From positions 1 through 64,000 of the forward strand of contig JAJEKV010000545.1 in the NCBI GenBank assembly GCA_021234155.1: 64,000 bases of DNA. The letters are read 5' to 3'. How positions within the stretch are numbered: the first letter of the stretch is position 1; each line of letters begins with the position of its first letter. This document shows positions 11,133-21,878 of the stretch, piece after piece. Under the pieces are notes generated by a model, which saw only the letters and a list, made by a program, of their open reading frames with translations, was not told the DNA's origin and made no database searches. The DNA comes from Isoetes taiwanensis. Its lineage: Eukaryota; Streptophyta; Lycopodiopsida; Isoetales; Isoetaceae. The position numbers were made by a program, and so were the translations under genes.

Positions 11133-11762
11133 TGTTAGAAAAGCATATTTTCTAAGTTCACCTCATAATAGAAGAAAATCACATAATATATGTTTGACAG
11201 AAGATCAGCAAGTTCTCTAGACATATTGGCATATTTAAGTGATAGACAGATTATACAACTTGAGTAGAAAGATCAGCAAGTTCTCTAGACATATTGGCAT
11301 ATTTGAAGTGATAGGCAGATTATACAACTTGAGTAGAAAGTTGTTAAAGACACAAGGATCATTGAGCTAGGGGAAGGAGAATTAAAATGGAATGGCCGTC
11401 CTATAGAAAACCATAGGGTTATAAAGGTTGATTTTTTCTTAATGGTTGAACCATTGTGATGTTGAATTGTCAATGGTTTGATCGTGAACTGAAGACCTCG
11501 TCAAATACTCAAATGGAACGTAATACTGGAGGATAAAAATTTGGATCATATTTAGAAAGGGCAACACCGTCGAATGGTGTTGCAGAACGGATCGGTAGTC
11601 TCCAAGACCGCCGGATCCATGTAAATAAATCAAGATGAATAGTTAGAATACTGTGAGATTTGGTGGACAATTGTGTCGTGCTTAGAGGTAATTAAAGTTT
11701 GTTCGATATGCTTCATTGTGTCTACATTGTTCAGTGCTATAATAAAACTTCTGGAAGGTCTT
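11133..11762 (+). repeat. copia 3' LTR, first part
   Basis: Starts TGTTAGAAAAG right after the polypurine tract. It is cut by the minus-strand LINE at about 11762 and resumes at 18556. The terminal hexamers TGTTAG and CTAACA (18727-18732) are perfect inverted complements. Confidence 0.8.
11203..11340 (+). repeat. 68/70-bp tandem duplication inside the copia LTR
   Basis: Copies at 11203-11270 and 11271-11340 both begin GATCAGCAAGTTCTCTAGAC and end in GAGTAGAAA; they differ at a few positions, including one extra G. Confidence 0.9.
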
Positions 11763-11935
11763 TTTTTTTTTTATTGAAAGCGTATATGTATATTAATTAT
11801 AAGTTATAAGTTAACAAAAAGTACTTTTTACAGGGAAGTATAACCCTATTAGGTAAATAAGAAAGGATAGATGATAATAACTTAGAACACAGTTGTGATA
11901 TGGATGACAATGTCTGATATGACATATATGCCTAC

Positions 11936-12241
11936 CTAGAAGTATGATCTGAGGTTAAGATTGCTGGGTTTTCTGCCTCTGCCCCTAACCATGACCGTGA
12001 GGGTACAGAACATACATAGACATGTTTCTGCCTTTGCCATATTGAAACGGCCTTTGGTGTCCTTAGCTTCGCAGAGCAAGCCTCTTCTTGCATCGGGATT
12101 CTGGTCACATCATCAATTGCACAAACATGGCTCCTCATGGCTGTACAAATCAGGAGGTCTGAATACTTTGATCCACTGCTGGTTAACCACCGGGTCGATC
12201 TTCTTCCATTTAAGCTTACGCACCAGCACAAAAACAATACC
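11936..12241 (-). pseudogene. LINE third reading frame, Cys-rich (copy 2, two in-frame TGA)
   Basis: Same length (306 bases with stop) and same frame relation as 8648-8953, also preceded by TTTTTCAG. The peptide reads GIVFVLVRKLKWKK, then CLCN, two TGA codons where copy 1 has TGC TGC, then CDQNPDARRGLLCEAKDTKG and VMVRGRGRK, ending TAG. By hand count the two copies differ at 17 first, 8 second and 55 third codon positions. That pattern implies selection on this frame before the copies decayed. Apart from the paired TGAs the frame is open. Confidence 0.65.
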
Positions 12242-12281
12242 TGAAAAATCAACAAGATAGTTGTGAGAACCATAATAAGCT

Positions 12282-15200
12282 TTATGCAATGGCTATGATC
12301 CATTTAATATCATATTCTATTTGCTTGAGGACAGCTTCCGGGTGGGTAATATCACAATTAAAAATGAAATTGTTCCTGCCCTTCCAAATTCTCCACATAA
12401 GAATATACAGCCTCCAGTCATTGGGGTAACTTGGCATAAAGAAATCCACCGAGTCCATGGAGATAAGGTCATAACCAAACAGAGTAGAGGCAAGTTCGAG
12501 AACCCATTCTGACCAAGTACAAGACCGGAAGAGATGCTCCTCGTCCTCCCTATGGCTTAGACATCTAGGACAAACATCTGAATCCGCCATATGGAGCCTG
12601 TGTCTTTTGTAGTTGGTTGCCAAAGCTTTGTGCCAAAGCTGCCAGGTAAAAGATTTCACCTTTGGGGGGATGGGGCTAGACCATAAGAATTTCAAGTTTC
12701 TAATACATCTTTCTTCCCCAATCTGCCATTTGGTGTGGATAGAAATCTTCTGGTTCCTCATCAGATATTTATAAGCAGATTTAACAGTGAAATCTCCAGA
12801 GCCGTTATGGTGCCAGTTGAGATTATCTTCAGACCAGCTGCCCCTTATCAATGCTGTACATATATTATTATACAGTATCTCTGTATTTTCATCTTCATCA
12901 GCCAGCACCGAATTCCTGAAGGGGATAATCCCGTGGTCATCGAACAGGTCTCTGATATGATGTAGCCCCTTACTATTCCAAAGCTTTGCCTGTTCAGGGA
13001 AGTGGCATGCTAAACATAGGGAAGGCTCATTAGTAAGTAAAGCAGGATTCCAAAAGATCAGTTGGTCCATGGATAGCCCTTCCTTCCAAGTGGACATACC
13101 TTTAACCATATTCCAGGCTCTGATCCATTTTTTGATTAAACCTGGGATGGAATTAGGGATTGAGAAGGGGAAATAGATAGCATGGGGAAGATTTAGCTTA
13201 AGTTTCCTCCATCCGTAAGAGAGGCACTTGCCTAGATAATGTCTGATAATTACAGAAACTGGATGGTTAATTTTATTATAAGCTGCCTTGTAAAAGTATT
13301 TGGCTGCTAGGGCCACTCCCTGCTTTTCAATATTGATGACTCCCAGACCCCCTATATTCTTACTTTTACAGCATTCCTCCATTGCTACAGGGGTCCAGCA
13401 TCTCCTGTTCTGACCGTAGGAAATAAATCTCCCAATTATACTTTGAAGCTTGGTCGAAACCTTCTTAGGGGCAAGGATAACAGAGGATTGATAAACATGA
13501 GATGAGGAAATAACAAAATTAGCAATAATAGCCCTACCCTGCTTGGAGATATATTTGGAATTTAAGCTATCCACCTTTTTCTGGAATTTTTCTATAATAT
13601 CCGACCAAATATCTGAGGGACTTCCTTTAAGAACTAAGGGAATTCCTAAAATTTTCGAAGAACTGGTAGGGAGGATATACTTATAGCCCATGAGAGCAGC
13701 TGTCTGCTCTCCTTTTACCTGATCTCTGGTCACCACTTTAGATTTAATCAGATTGATCTTACATCCCAAGGCTACTCCAAATTCCTCCAGAATTGTTTGA
13801 GTGTTGGATAGAGATCTGTTATCCATTGAAACTAGAAGAAACGTGTCATCTGCAAAATGACCATTCAAGATTTGATCCATTTCCCCATTATCTGGGAGAG
13901 TGAGACCTTGGATCATGTTAGTTCTTTTGGCCTCTTCTAGCTTGCTATGAAGGGCGAGGAAAGGGGCTAAAGGGCAGCCTTGCTTAACACCCCTTTGTAG
14001 GGGGAAGAAGGGGCCACATTCTCCATTGATTAAAACTGAAGATCTAGAATTTGAAAGAATAGCTTTAAAAAGGAGAATTACCTCATCAGAAAAGCCAAGA
14101 GCATTACAGCATTTGAATAGGAAATTCCAACTCACTGTGTCGAAGGCCTTTGTGATGTCAAGCTTAATGAGGGCTATATCTTGGTTGGAATCTTTAGCCC
14201 AGTTTAGCCCTAGAACTGCTGTTACCACGTTGTCGAGAATAAACCTGTCTTTCAAATAAGCAGCCTGGGAGGTGCTAATGATTCTTTCTAGAACAGTCTT
14301 CAGCCTCCTGGCGATGGCACCTGAGATAATCTTGTAGATGACATTGGTTAGTGAAATAGGTCTATAATCCGAGAGGGTAGCAGGCATCTCAGTCTTAGGA
14401 ATGAGCGTGATTAGACTGGTATTAATCCTCGCATCCAAACATTTCATCTCCCTGAACTCATTAGCCAATTTGGTAAAACATTCCCCCAAATGAAGAATTC
14501 TACTGGGAGCCCGTCAGGGCCAGGGCTTTTACCTTTTTCCATATCCATTGCTATCTTATAAAGCTCCTCATTGGAGAAAGGCTTGGCAATACTTATGTTA
14601 TCTTCAATACTTACCTTTGCTTGGAGGTTGATGAAATCGTCCATGATGGCATGGGAGCTATCCTGATTGGTACCCATGATGCTGGTAAGATGGGTAGCTG
14701 CAGCTAGCTTGATCTGGTCCTCATCCGAGATCTCTTCGTCCCCCACTTTAATTTCAAAAATATGGTTCTTCTTCATTCTGCCTTTAGCTTTAGCAAAGAA
14801 GAATTTGGAGCTACATCTTTCATCATCTTTGATCTCCCTTAAAGTTAAGTCTCCATCCTTCAGCAATCCTGATCTCTTCTTTCTCGATTTCTGTTCTAAT
14901 GTCATTCTTCTTCCCTACCGAGGCGTTGGGAAGCTTATCCCTCAAATTCTGAAGGAAGGATAGCTTATTGTAGTGGATTGTTTTACCCCAGTCTTTAAGC
15001 CATTTCTTGATTGCTCTAGCCACTTGGATCCACCAAGACATCCATCCAGATTTTCCAATTGGTTTGGGGAATTTAGCAAGAAGCCCCTGCAGTCTGTCAA
15101 TAAACTCCTCATGCTCAAGGAGACTACTGTTAAGCTTGAAGTATGTTTTCCTTTTTTTCTTGATAGAATTGCTCGCCATAATCCTCAGCTGTTGGGGATA

Positions 15201-15897
15201 GTGGTCTGAAAGAGTGTAACCTTCTAAATTGTTGACTCTGCAACTATCATTCCAAAGATTCTCTGATAGGTAGAATCTGTCGTGGAGGCACTGGGTGGGG
15301 TCTATCCTTTTGTCAGTCCAGCTATACGTACCAGGCTTAGTCCTTGCTAAATTTAAATTGTAGCATCTAGTGAGGTCGAGCCAGACATCTTTTTCTTGCT
15401 TCCCGAGGGGTCTAAAATTCTTGTTCTTCATGAAGCTGTTGGTCACCATATTAAGATCGCCCCCCCAGAATGCACTCATCAAATTCTATGTTATCTAGGC
15501 TACTCTTAACTTTTTTCCAAACCTCTACCCTTTCTACAGGATTATTGTAAGCATAAATATTTACCAAAGCAAGCTTGATCCTGAGGAATGTACAAAGGAG
15601 GATCTGCCACCTGCCATCTCTACCATTAATCATGTAGGTGTCAGAGATATCAAAATTGTTCTTCCAAGCTATCGCAATACCTGCAGAAGAATCATTAGCA
15701 GGAATCGACCAAATACTATAATTGGGAGGGAGAGTTCTACTGATAATAACCTCATGATCCAAGTCGTGAACCTTATGCTCTTGAAGAAACAGAATATCAG
15801 GATTAAGAGAAGAAAGACAAACCTTTAATCTATCCCTTTTAATATTACTATTAATTCTTTGGAGATTCCAGGTAACACATTTGATTTTCCTATCCAT
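12282..15897 (-). pseudogene. LINE ORF2: endonuclease, reverse transcriptase, zf-RVT (frameshifted)
   Basis: Starts ATG at 15897, whose A is also the last base of the ORF1 stop (TGATG). Endonuclease: CVTWNLQRIN, LFLQEHKVHD, ILGG/DLNMV, LSDHYP. Reverse transcriptase: LIPKTEMPATLSDYRPISL, KLDITKAFDTVSW, RGVKQGCPLAPF, FADDTFLLV (about 13844-13867). C-terminal zf-RVT: SSPIPPKVKSFTWQLWHKAL, CPRC, HLFRSC. Frame breaks occur at a run of seven G (15460-15466), near 14880 and near 14490. In active L1-like elements this protein nicks target DNA and copies the RNA there. Catalytic motifs look intact, so loss of function is through the frame breaks. Confidence 0.92.
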
Positions 15898-17794
15898 CAA
15901 TACCTGTATTTACCCAAAGCCCTCCCAGCTTGAATGGTCTGTTTTCTCGGGCTTGATCTGCTAGGGCCAAAGTAGAGCTTCTTTTTTCCTCTGCCCTTCT
16001 TTCTTTCTACCAGATTCCATCCCCTGTCCTCTATATCTAAAAGATCTTCAATACTTTGCTGGGAATTTAAATCGTCCTCTTGCTGATAGGATTCAAGATT
16101 CTTAGGTAGAGTAAATATGAAGTCACCTGTATCTACCCTAACAGAAAGGTTAATATTTTTAATGAGGACTATCATGTCATCCAGAATCTCCACCTTTGAG
16201 TTGTTATCATGGTTTACCATATCAGATGGAATAATCTGATTGGTGTGGCACTGTTCATTTTTTTGAGCAGGAACCCCAGTATTGCAATTGTCCATTTTAA
16301 CATCCTTGTTTGTGACTTTTGGCAGCCATACCTGTTTCTGCTGAGTTTGATTTGAGGCAGCTATTGGTTCCTGGACCGGCCATTTGGAGTAGCTAATACT
16401 TAGATCCAAAAATTCAACAGCTTTAACCCTTATTTTTATCTTCTTTTTCCAATCAGACTTGATCTTCTTAGAAATGCAGACTGAAGGGAAGTTAGTTTGA
16501 GGTAAATTAACCTCTATAACCTCCCCCAAGGATTCCGAGAGGGCAATTAGGTGGGAACGTGTCTAGAAAGCCGGAGGTAAGTTAGGAAATGATAACCAAG
16601 TGGTTGTTTGAATTTCTCTTCTACCATACCCGGAATGAAATTTGGAGACCATCTGCTGTTGCTGATAAAATCGAGCTTTCTCCTAAGAATCTGCTTAACA
16701 CACAGCTCATCTCTGCAGACAATTTGAAAGGTGTTCCTATCAAGCTTGAGGATGGACATAATCGGAATATGCTGGGATTTGGTAATCCAGTTCTTAACTT
16801 CAACTTGAGAAGGGCAATTCCGCGGGAAATGTATAAGAATAGCATTTTTAGAAAACATGTCAGTAGCAGATGCATCAGAAACATCAAACAGATCAATAAA
16901 ATCCCCACTGATCACCTTCTGACTCCCTGAGTCAGTAGGTTGAGCAGGGGGATCATCATTCATAAGCACGTTTTTATAAGAAAGAGGAGAGAAAGAACCT
17001 TTTGCTTTATCATTCTTGTCGATTATTGGGATGGAATTGCTGATTTTGCTCTCTCCAATTTTCGTCTTCGTGATATTCAGCGCAGAGAGCTTGACCTCCT
17101 CGCAATTCCCGCAATCACAAGAATTCACCTCCTCCGAGTTGAAGAAGCCATTAGAATCTTTGATCTTGCATTTCTTTGCCGTCTTCTTACCCCTCAACTG
17201 GTAAACCTCCAGGGATGTGGAAATTCCTTCCAATGATTCATTCAAAGCGAGCCCCGACTTGAATGATTTTCTATGTCTTTCAATAACGTGATCTTCTGCT
17301 TCTTCCCATCTTTTAATCAGTCTGATGCTTGCGTTGGAGTTTTCTCTGAGCCCGTCCCACTGGATAATCAGGTTTTTGACTTTTGCTAACAGTTCGTCCA
17401 TGAATGCCCTGAAGACACTGTTCTTAAGGCTGCAGCAGTCCGTCTCTGTATGCCCTTGTTTGACTGTTATTAGTTTATACGATGTATTATCCAGTTCCTG
17501 CACGAAACCAAAAGTATTCCACACCCAATCTCTGTCATTGGCTCTCCCATCCGAATAGTCCTTGTCAATAGAAGCCATCTTCTCTCTGCATGCTAAAATT
17601 CCGACCTCCTCATGCACACCCATACAGAAGGCTGCTGCTTTCTACTGGTCTCTTATAATTTCTAGGCCAGTGTAAATTCCTTTCAGAGTATCCCAAGCTT
17701 TGTCCCTCTTACTATCCAACCAGAAAATCTGCGTCCACTCATCATCCTCTTCCTTGCTGTTTTGCTTGGTAGAAGAACTAGCCTTGGTTCTCAT
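15897..17794 (-). pseudogene. LINE ORF1 (broken by one stop and one frameshift)
   Basis: The probable start is ATG at 17794 (MRTKASSSTKQNSKEEDDEW). An in-frame TAG lies at 17642-17644, after which the frame runs open to 16547. A shift near 16565 moves it to the frame that ends TGA at 15897-15899. The middle (NAILIHFPRNCPSQVEVKNW, then WSPNF and LGEVIEVNLP) resembles the DUF4283-like RNA-binding region of plant LINE ORF1 proteins. A basic KKGRGKKKLYFGPSR stretch is near the end. No CCHC knuckle is evident. Role by family: RNA binding in the LINE RNP. Confidence 0.75.
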
Positions 17795-18555
17795 TCTAAT
17801 TGGAATACTGTCGGACACAAATTAGAGTTGGGGCACCGGAGAAAGATGAAGGAGCAACCGTTATCAGGAAACAACGGGTCTTTCCCCACCCCTTTTCCCT
17901 CCAAAGCAAGAGTTAACTGCCAATGATGAATTCCTCCTTCCCCAAGAAAAATCCCAGAATGACAGACCGTACCCGAGAACCGTAAAAAATCAAATCCTAA
18001 GGACTCTAACCTGACCCTACCCTGACAGCCCCTTAGATCTGGCACGGGGCCCAAGAACCAAACTAATTAGAAACAAGAAACCTCCAAACCACCACGTCAA
18101 GGTCTCTGATGTGTTGGGATGGCTGAAGGTCGAAGAAAGCTGCCCAGTGAAAGATTGGTTCTATTCCGAATTCCAAAAGAGCGCTCATTATGAAGAGATT
18201 TCGATTAAAACTGTTTCCCAGGCCCAGGAAAGGCTGAGAATTATGAGCCGCTACTCTTAAAGAACATGATCTGTCGAAGCAAAGAATGCGCAGGAAAAAT
18301 GAATTGAGCCCAAACCTACAGAAACCTATTCTAGACTGAGAATCAGCTGCAATGGTGATCAGATTTTCTATGGTAACTAAGGAGTCTTGGAATTCCAGGG
18401 GGATGTTGGTGATTCCAGCCCCTGGAGAACAGTTTCAAGCAAAGCCTCATCCATCGGGGTTGGGGACTTCTCCCCAGAGCCAGACGCTGAACACAAGGCG
18501 CTCAACGTTCATTTTCCCCTTTTCCTTCGCCCCTCCTCAACTTCTGGAAGGTCTT

Positions 18556-18732
18556 ATTTAAGCAATTGATGTTCATTCCTTTATCAAATTATGACCAATG
18601 GTTTATCAAGCAATTTAAGGTGATATGATAAACATTGTTAAAATGAAATCTATCTAGAAATAAGTTAAGGTGCCTTTGATTATTGTGTGATTGTCATGAT
18701 CAATATTTGATCCAAAGGAAAATTCTCTAACA
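18556..18732 (+). repeat. copia 3' LTR, second part
   Basis: AT-rich, ends TTCTCTAACA. The final CTAACA mirrors the LTR start TGTTAG at 11133. Joined parts give an LTR of roughly 0.8 kb. There is no 5' LTR in the window to compare it with, so the end is inferred from the terminal inverted repeat. Confidence 0.65.
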
Positions 18733-19069
18733 CAGTGCTATAATCTTGTTCTTGTACTTGAGCTAGTCATTTGGTGTTGCTGTATGAATGCTCTTGTATT
18801 TGAAAAAACTGGATGCTTGCCCAAAAACCTGCATATGTGCTCTTAATTTGTTCATTACTTACAGTCTCGTAGCTTATTGGACCACATGCTACCATTGCAG
18901 TTACACAGTTTTAAATCCCATTAATCTGATAAGTGGATTTGAGCTTGTCATTTCCTTCAATAATTCACAATTCATAACTTGCAACTTCACAATTCATTAC
19001 TTGAATAGTAGTAAAGTTCGAATGTTAGATTCGACCCCACCAAATCCCTTATGCCTTATCTGGACACAT
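18733..19069. other. short AT-rich spacer, no gene seen
   Basis: About 340 bases between the copia LTR end and the next LINE piece. Only short frames; nothing recognised. Confidence 0.4.
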
Positions 19070-21150
19070 GTTATTCGACATACATATGCAGGAACAACCT
19101 TGACCGCAAAGTTGCTGCAGTAATCAATAGGCAGTACAATGTTCTTGTGGCGACCACAGACTCGGCAAAGGCTGGTGTCCTTATAACATGGAGGAGGACT
19201 ATTACAGTGTCATTTACTCAGGTTGACAGATTTGGTCGGTGGATCATAATCAAGTGGTTTGATAAGGGGCAAGAATGGGGATTGGTTAATGTATATGCGC
19301 ATAATCGACCACGTCAGAGAGGCGCATTATGGGCTTCTTTGCGTTCCAAATTACTGAGGTTAGGCTCCCCTGTTGCATGGATCATGGTGGGTGATTTTAA
19401 CATGGTCGAGCTTGAGCAAAACAGATGTGGCAGAGGTGCAGAGATAGTGCAGGGCTTTGAACGCGAGCAATGGCACCGCTTAATGCAAGATTGTGGCTTC
19501 ACAGAGGTTGAGGGTCCCTCAAGTTTTACTTGGTGTAATGGCTGGTTGGGTGGTGGTAGAGCATATGCAAGACATGATAGAGGCTACTATAATGCTTTGG
19601 TAGCAACCCTGTTGCCTCTTTTCATCGTGAGAACCTGTTGAATACTGCGATTTCTGACCATAATCCACAGTATTTCTCTTGTTCTCATACGGTGGTGCAT
19701 GCTACATCTAAGATATATTTCAAGCTGAATACATTTTTCTTGAAGGATGAGGAATTTTTGGCAGGTTGTAGACAGACGTGGTTCACTTCTTTCTCTCGGC
19801 ACAGGGGCATGGCAGGTATTGTTGATGCTCTCACTGCTGTGAAGTCTTTTGCTAAAGGTTGGGGTCGTGAACGGGCTTCTGCTAACCGGAGCCTTCTCCT
19901 GGCTCTTTAACAACAACTTGAGGCATGCAGGTCTGTTGCCCCATCAGATGGTCATGTGGAGAAGCAAATTTTGTGTAGCATTCGGCAGATGGAATCTGAA
20001 CAGGTGCAATTTGCTCGCATTAAAGCTGGGTTGCAATGGTTTAAGGAGGGCGACCGGTGCACATGTTTTTTCTTCAGAGCTGCCAAAACAAGAAAGCTAG
20101 CTGCATCTCTTCAGTCTCTGCAGATTCAGGATGGGCTTGTTATTTCAGATCCAGCTGAGCTTAGAGGCTTTTTGCACAATCACTTTTCAGCTTTCTTCAC
20201 TGCTCGCATCTTCTCTTTCAGTCAGATTTTCAAGCGGCTTTGCTTGCTAAGGTTCATCCTATAGTCCCCAATGAGCAAATCCTGATGATATTCCGGTGGA
20301 ATTTTTCCAGGAGTATTGGGATTGGCTTGGTGCAGACGTGTATGATGCTTTCAGGGATTTTAAAAGGCAGAGGCACCTGGACAAAATCCTCAACTCTGTT
20401 TGCATCTCCCTTATTCCAAAATGTAAGGATCCCTCTTCCATTTCAGATTGGCGCCCCATTACCTTGTTGTCCTCAGTGTACAAGGTCTTTGCTAAAGCTT
20501 TTGCTCAGAAGCTTTGTGCCGTGCTTACTGAGTCCATCTCTTCCACACAGTCAGGTTTCTTGCCTCGCCGGTGTACCTTGAATAATGTGGCAGCAGCATA
20601 TGAGGGTCTCTATTGGGCTAGAATGCATGGTTACCCCATTGTATACTTGAAGCTGGGTTTTACAAAAGCATATGACAGTGTTGACTGGAGTTTCTTGGAG
20701 AAGTGCCGTTTACGTCTTGGTTTTGGTGCCCAGTTCGCAACAGACATTATGAAATTCATTATTCTGCTCGTTTATTCAGTTCTTTTTCAAGAAGAACCAT
20801 CGACATTTTTTCAGGTGGGAAGTGGCACTCGCCAGGGCTGTCTTTTGGCACCGCAGCTTTTTACAATTGTGGCGAAGATTCTTTCTCAGGTATTCTCTCT
20901 TGCAGTGCAAGAAGGCATCCTGCATGGTCTTCCCATGAATAATGGTTCACAAGAGATTTGTAATCAGTACGCAGATGACACTTTCTTGTTCTTAATGGTT
21001 GATGAACAGAATTTGCAGAATGCCATTTCCTTGTTGGACAGTTTCTCTTTGGCTTCTGGTATCTTTGTGGGATGGCAAAAGTGTACTACCTTGTGGGCCC
21101 TAGACTCTCCAGTGCCGTCTTCTATAGTTGCCTTTCCATGGAAGGCTCTG
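19070..21150 (+). pseudogene. fragment of a second LINE type (endonuclease and reverse transcriptase)
   Basis: Endonuclease parts: AGVLITWRRTITV, LVNVYAHNRPRQRGALW, the catalytic IMVGDFNMVE, GPSSFTWCNG, then AISDHNP in another frame. RT parts: LIPKCKDPSSISDWRPITLL, STQSGFLPRRCTLNNV, KLGFTKAYDSVDW, GSGTRQGCLLAP, QYADDTFLF. At 20656-20658 the first RT catalytic Asp is replaced by Gly (KLGF for the usual KLDF). Frames change near 19640, 19910, 19960 and 20260. It lacks the first endonuclease part and everything after the RT thumb. It differs enough from the 11.8-18.5 kb LINE to be another lineage. Confidence 0.85.
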
Positions 21151-21153
21151 TTG

Positions 21154-21348
21154 TCTCTTTGCCGGAATGTTTGAAGCAGGGCCAAAGCTTATATAATGCC
21201 TTGAAATTACATTCAAAACAGAGTACATATTACTAAAAGAGGGCTTTCCAGCAACCTGTTTTTCGCGTCTATATTTCGCAACCCAGTAGTTGGAGGTTTG
21301 CCGGAGAGCGGTCACAGCATCTAGGTCTGCAGGATCGGATTTTTCCAA
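21154..21348 (-). pseudogene. PSB27-like photosystem II assembly protein, C-terminal fragment
   Basis: The minus strand reads SDPADLDAVTALRQTSNYW, then WVAKYRREKQVAGKPSFSNM, YSVLNVIS, HYISFGP and IPAKR. From family knowledge this matches the conserved C-terminal half of plant PSB27-type lumenal proteins, which help assemble and repair photosystem II. After IPAKR (21154-21165) the match ends; the next bases belong to, or adjoin, the plus-strand LINE piece. Upstream (above 21,350) the frame can be followed a little (NIASFASHNPSLEK) and then hits a stop, with no transit peptide. I read it as a truncated gene or pseudogene. The match is from memory, not a search. Confidence 0.65.
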
Positions 21349-21663
21349 GCTCGGATTGTGAGATGCAAACGACGCGATATTACACGCAAAACCCCATCAC
21401 TAAACCAAGCCGGATCTCACTAAACCAAGCAAGCTGCAATCGATCTTTAAGACCACAAAACCGTCCGCAGCCTGTTCAATCGCCATCCTGTTCAATCGCC
21501 ATCGCCGGAGCAAGCCACCATAATCTGCACTAGCTGAAAAACCTCTCAGAAGAACAGGACGTCAAAAATTTGAATTTTTACCTCGAATGGTGATTCCATC
21601 CCGTAAAATAAAAGGGCGGTGATTCCGTCCGGCAGTATTTTCCAAATGTGATTCTGCCAGAAG
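21349..21663. other. CpG-containing spacer between PSB27-like fragment and GNAT promoter
   Basis: No open frame of note. Short direct repeats are present, such as two adjacent copies of CTGTTCAATCGCCATC (about 21471-21502) and repeated TGATTCC/TGATTCT motifs near 21590-21660. It probably includes upstream promoter sequence of the GNAT gene. Confidence 0.4.
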
Positions 21664-21670
21664 GTATAAA
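21664..21670 (+). promoter_or_regulatory. TATA box of the GNAT gene
   Basis: TATAAAA in the context GAAGGTATAAAACAGACGG, 209 bases before the ATG at 21879. That leaves room for a 5' UTR of roughly 180 bases. It is the only good TATA match close to the gene. Confidence 0.55.
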
Positions 21671-21878
21671 ACAGACGGCCAGGATGGACCCTACAGATGG
21701 ATGGCTGGGATCTATCAGAAAGTACACCTGACGCTGTCAGGTACGAATAACGGGGCCTCGGAACGGTTCCGTTTCCGGAGGATTAGTGATTCCACGGAAG
21801 TATTCACCGGGAGGGTAAGAATATTTTCACCCGTAATAATAGGCTAAACATTTTTTCAAAAGTAAAAATCCCTTGGCT

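Larger units (their letters stand above)
11763..18538 (-). mobile_element. nearly full-length LINE (L1-like) in the copia LTR
   Basis: About 6.8 kb on the minus strand: 5' UTR (about 17795-18538), ORF1, ORF2, the extra Cys-rich frame, 3' UTR and a poly(A) tail seen as a T run at 11761-11773. It is bracketed by the direct repeat AACTTCTGGAAGGTCTT (11746-11762 and 18539-18555). ORF1 and ORF2 each have frame breaks, so the copy is inactive. Its 3' half matches the 945-bp LINE at 8.2-9.2 kb. Confidence 0.92.
11746..18555. repeat. 17-bp target-site duplication of the long LINE
   Basis: AACTTCTGGAAGGTCTT at 11746-11762 (next to the poly-T run) and at 18539-18555. Removing the insert rejoins the copia LTR. 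Confidence 0.9.
6313..18732 (+). mobile_element. 5'-truncated Ty1/copia retrotransposon, interrupted by two LINEs
   Basis: Domain order gag, protease, integrase, reverse transcriptase, RNase H is that of Ty1/copia. The 5' LTR, leader and gag N-terminus are missing: coding sequence starts directly at the gypsy LTR edge. The 3' end is intact but split: polypurine tract at 11116-11132, then an LTR starting TGTTAG at 11133. The LTR resumes after the LINE at about 18556 and ends CTAACA at 18732. Several stops and frameshifts make the element dead. Without the LINE inserts the element would be about 4.7 kb. Confidence 0.85.

Noticed and set aside
11730-11742. CAGTGCTATAAT shared with 18733-18744 as a further target duplication
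   Set aside because: Twelve bases match, but the first copy lies inside the copia LTR, away from any element edge; probably chance.
12112-12121. Selenocysteine reading of the paired TGA codons in the LINE extra frame
   Set aside because: TGA in place of Cys is tempting, but land plants lack selenoprotein machinery and the copy is in a dead element.
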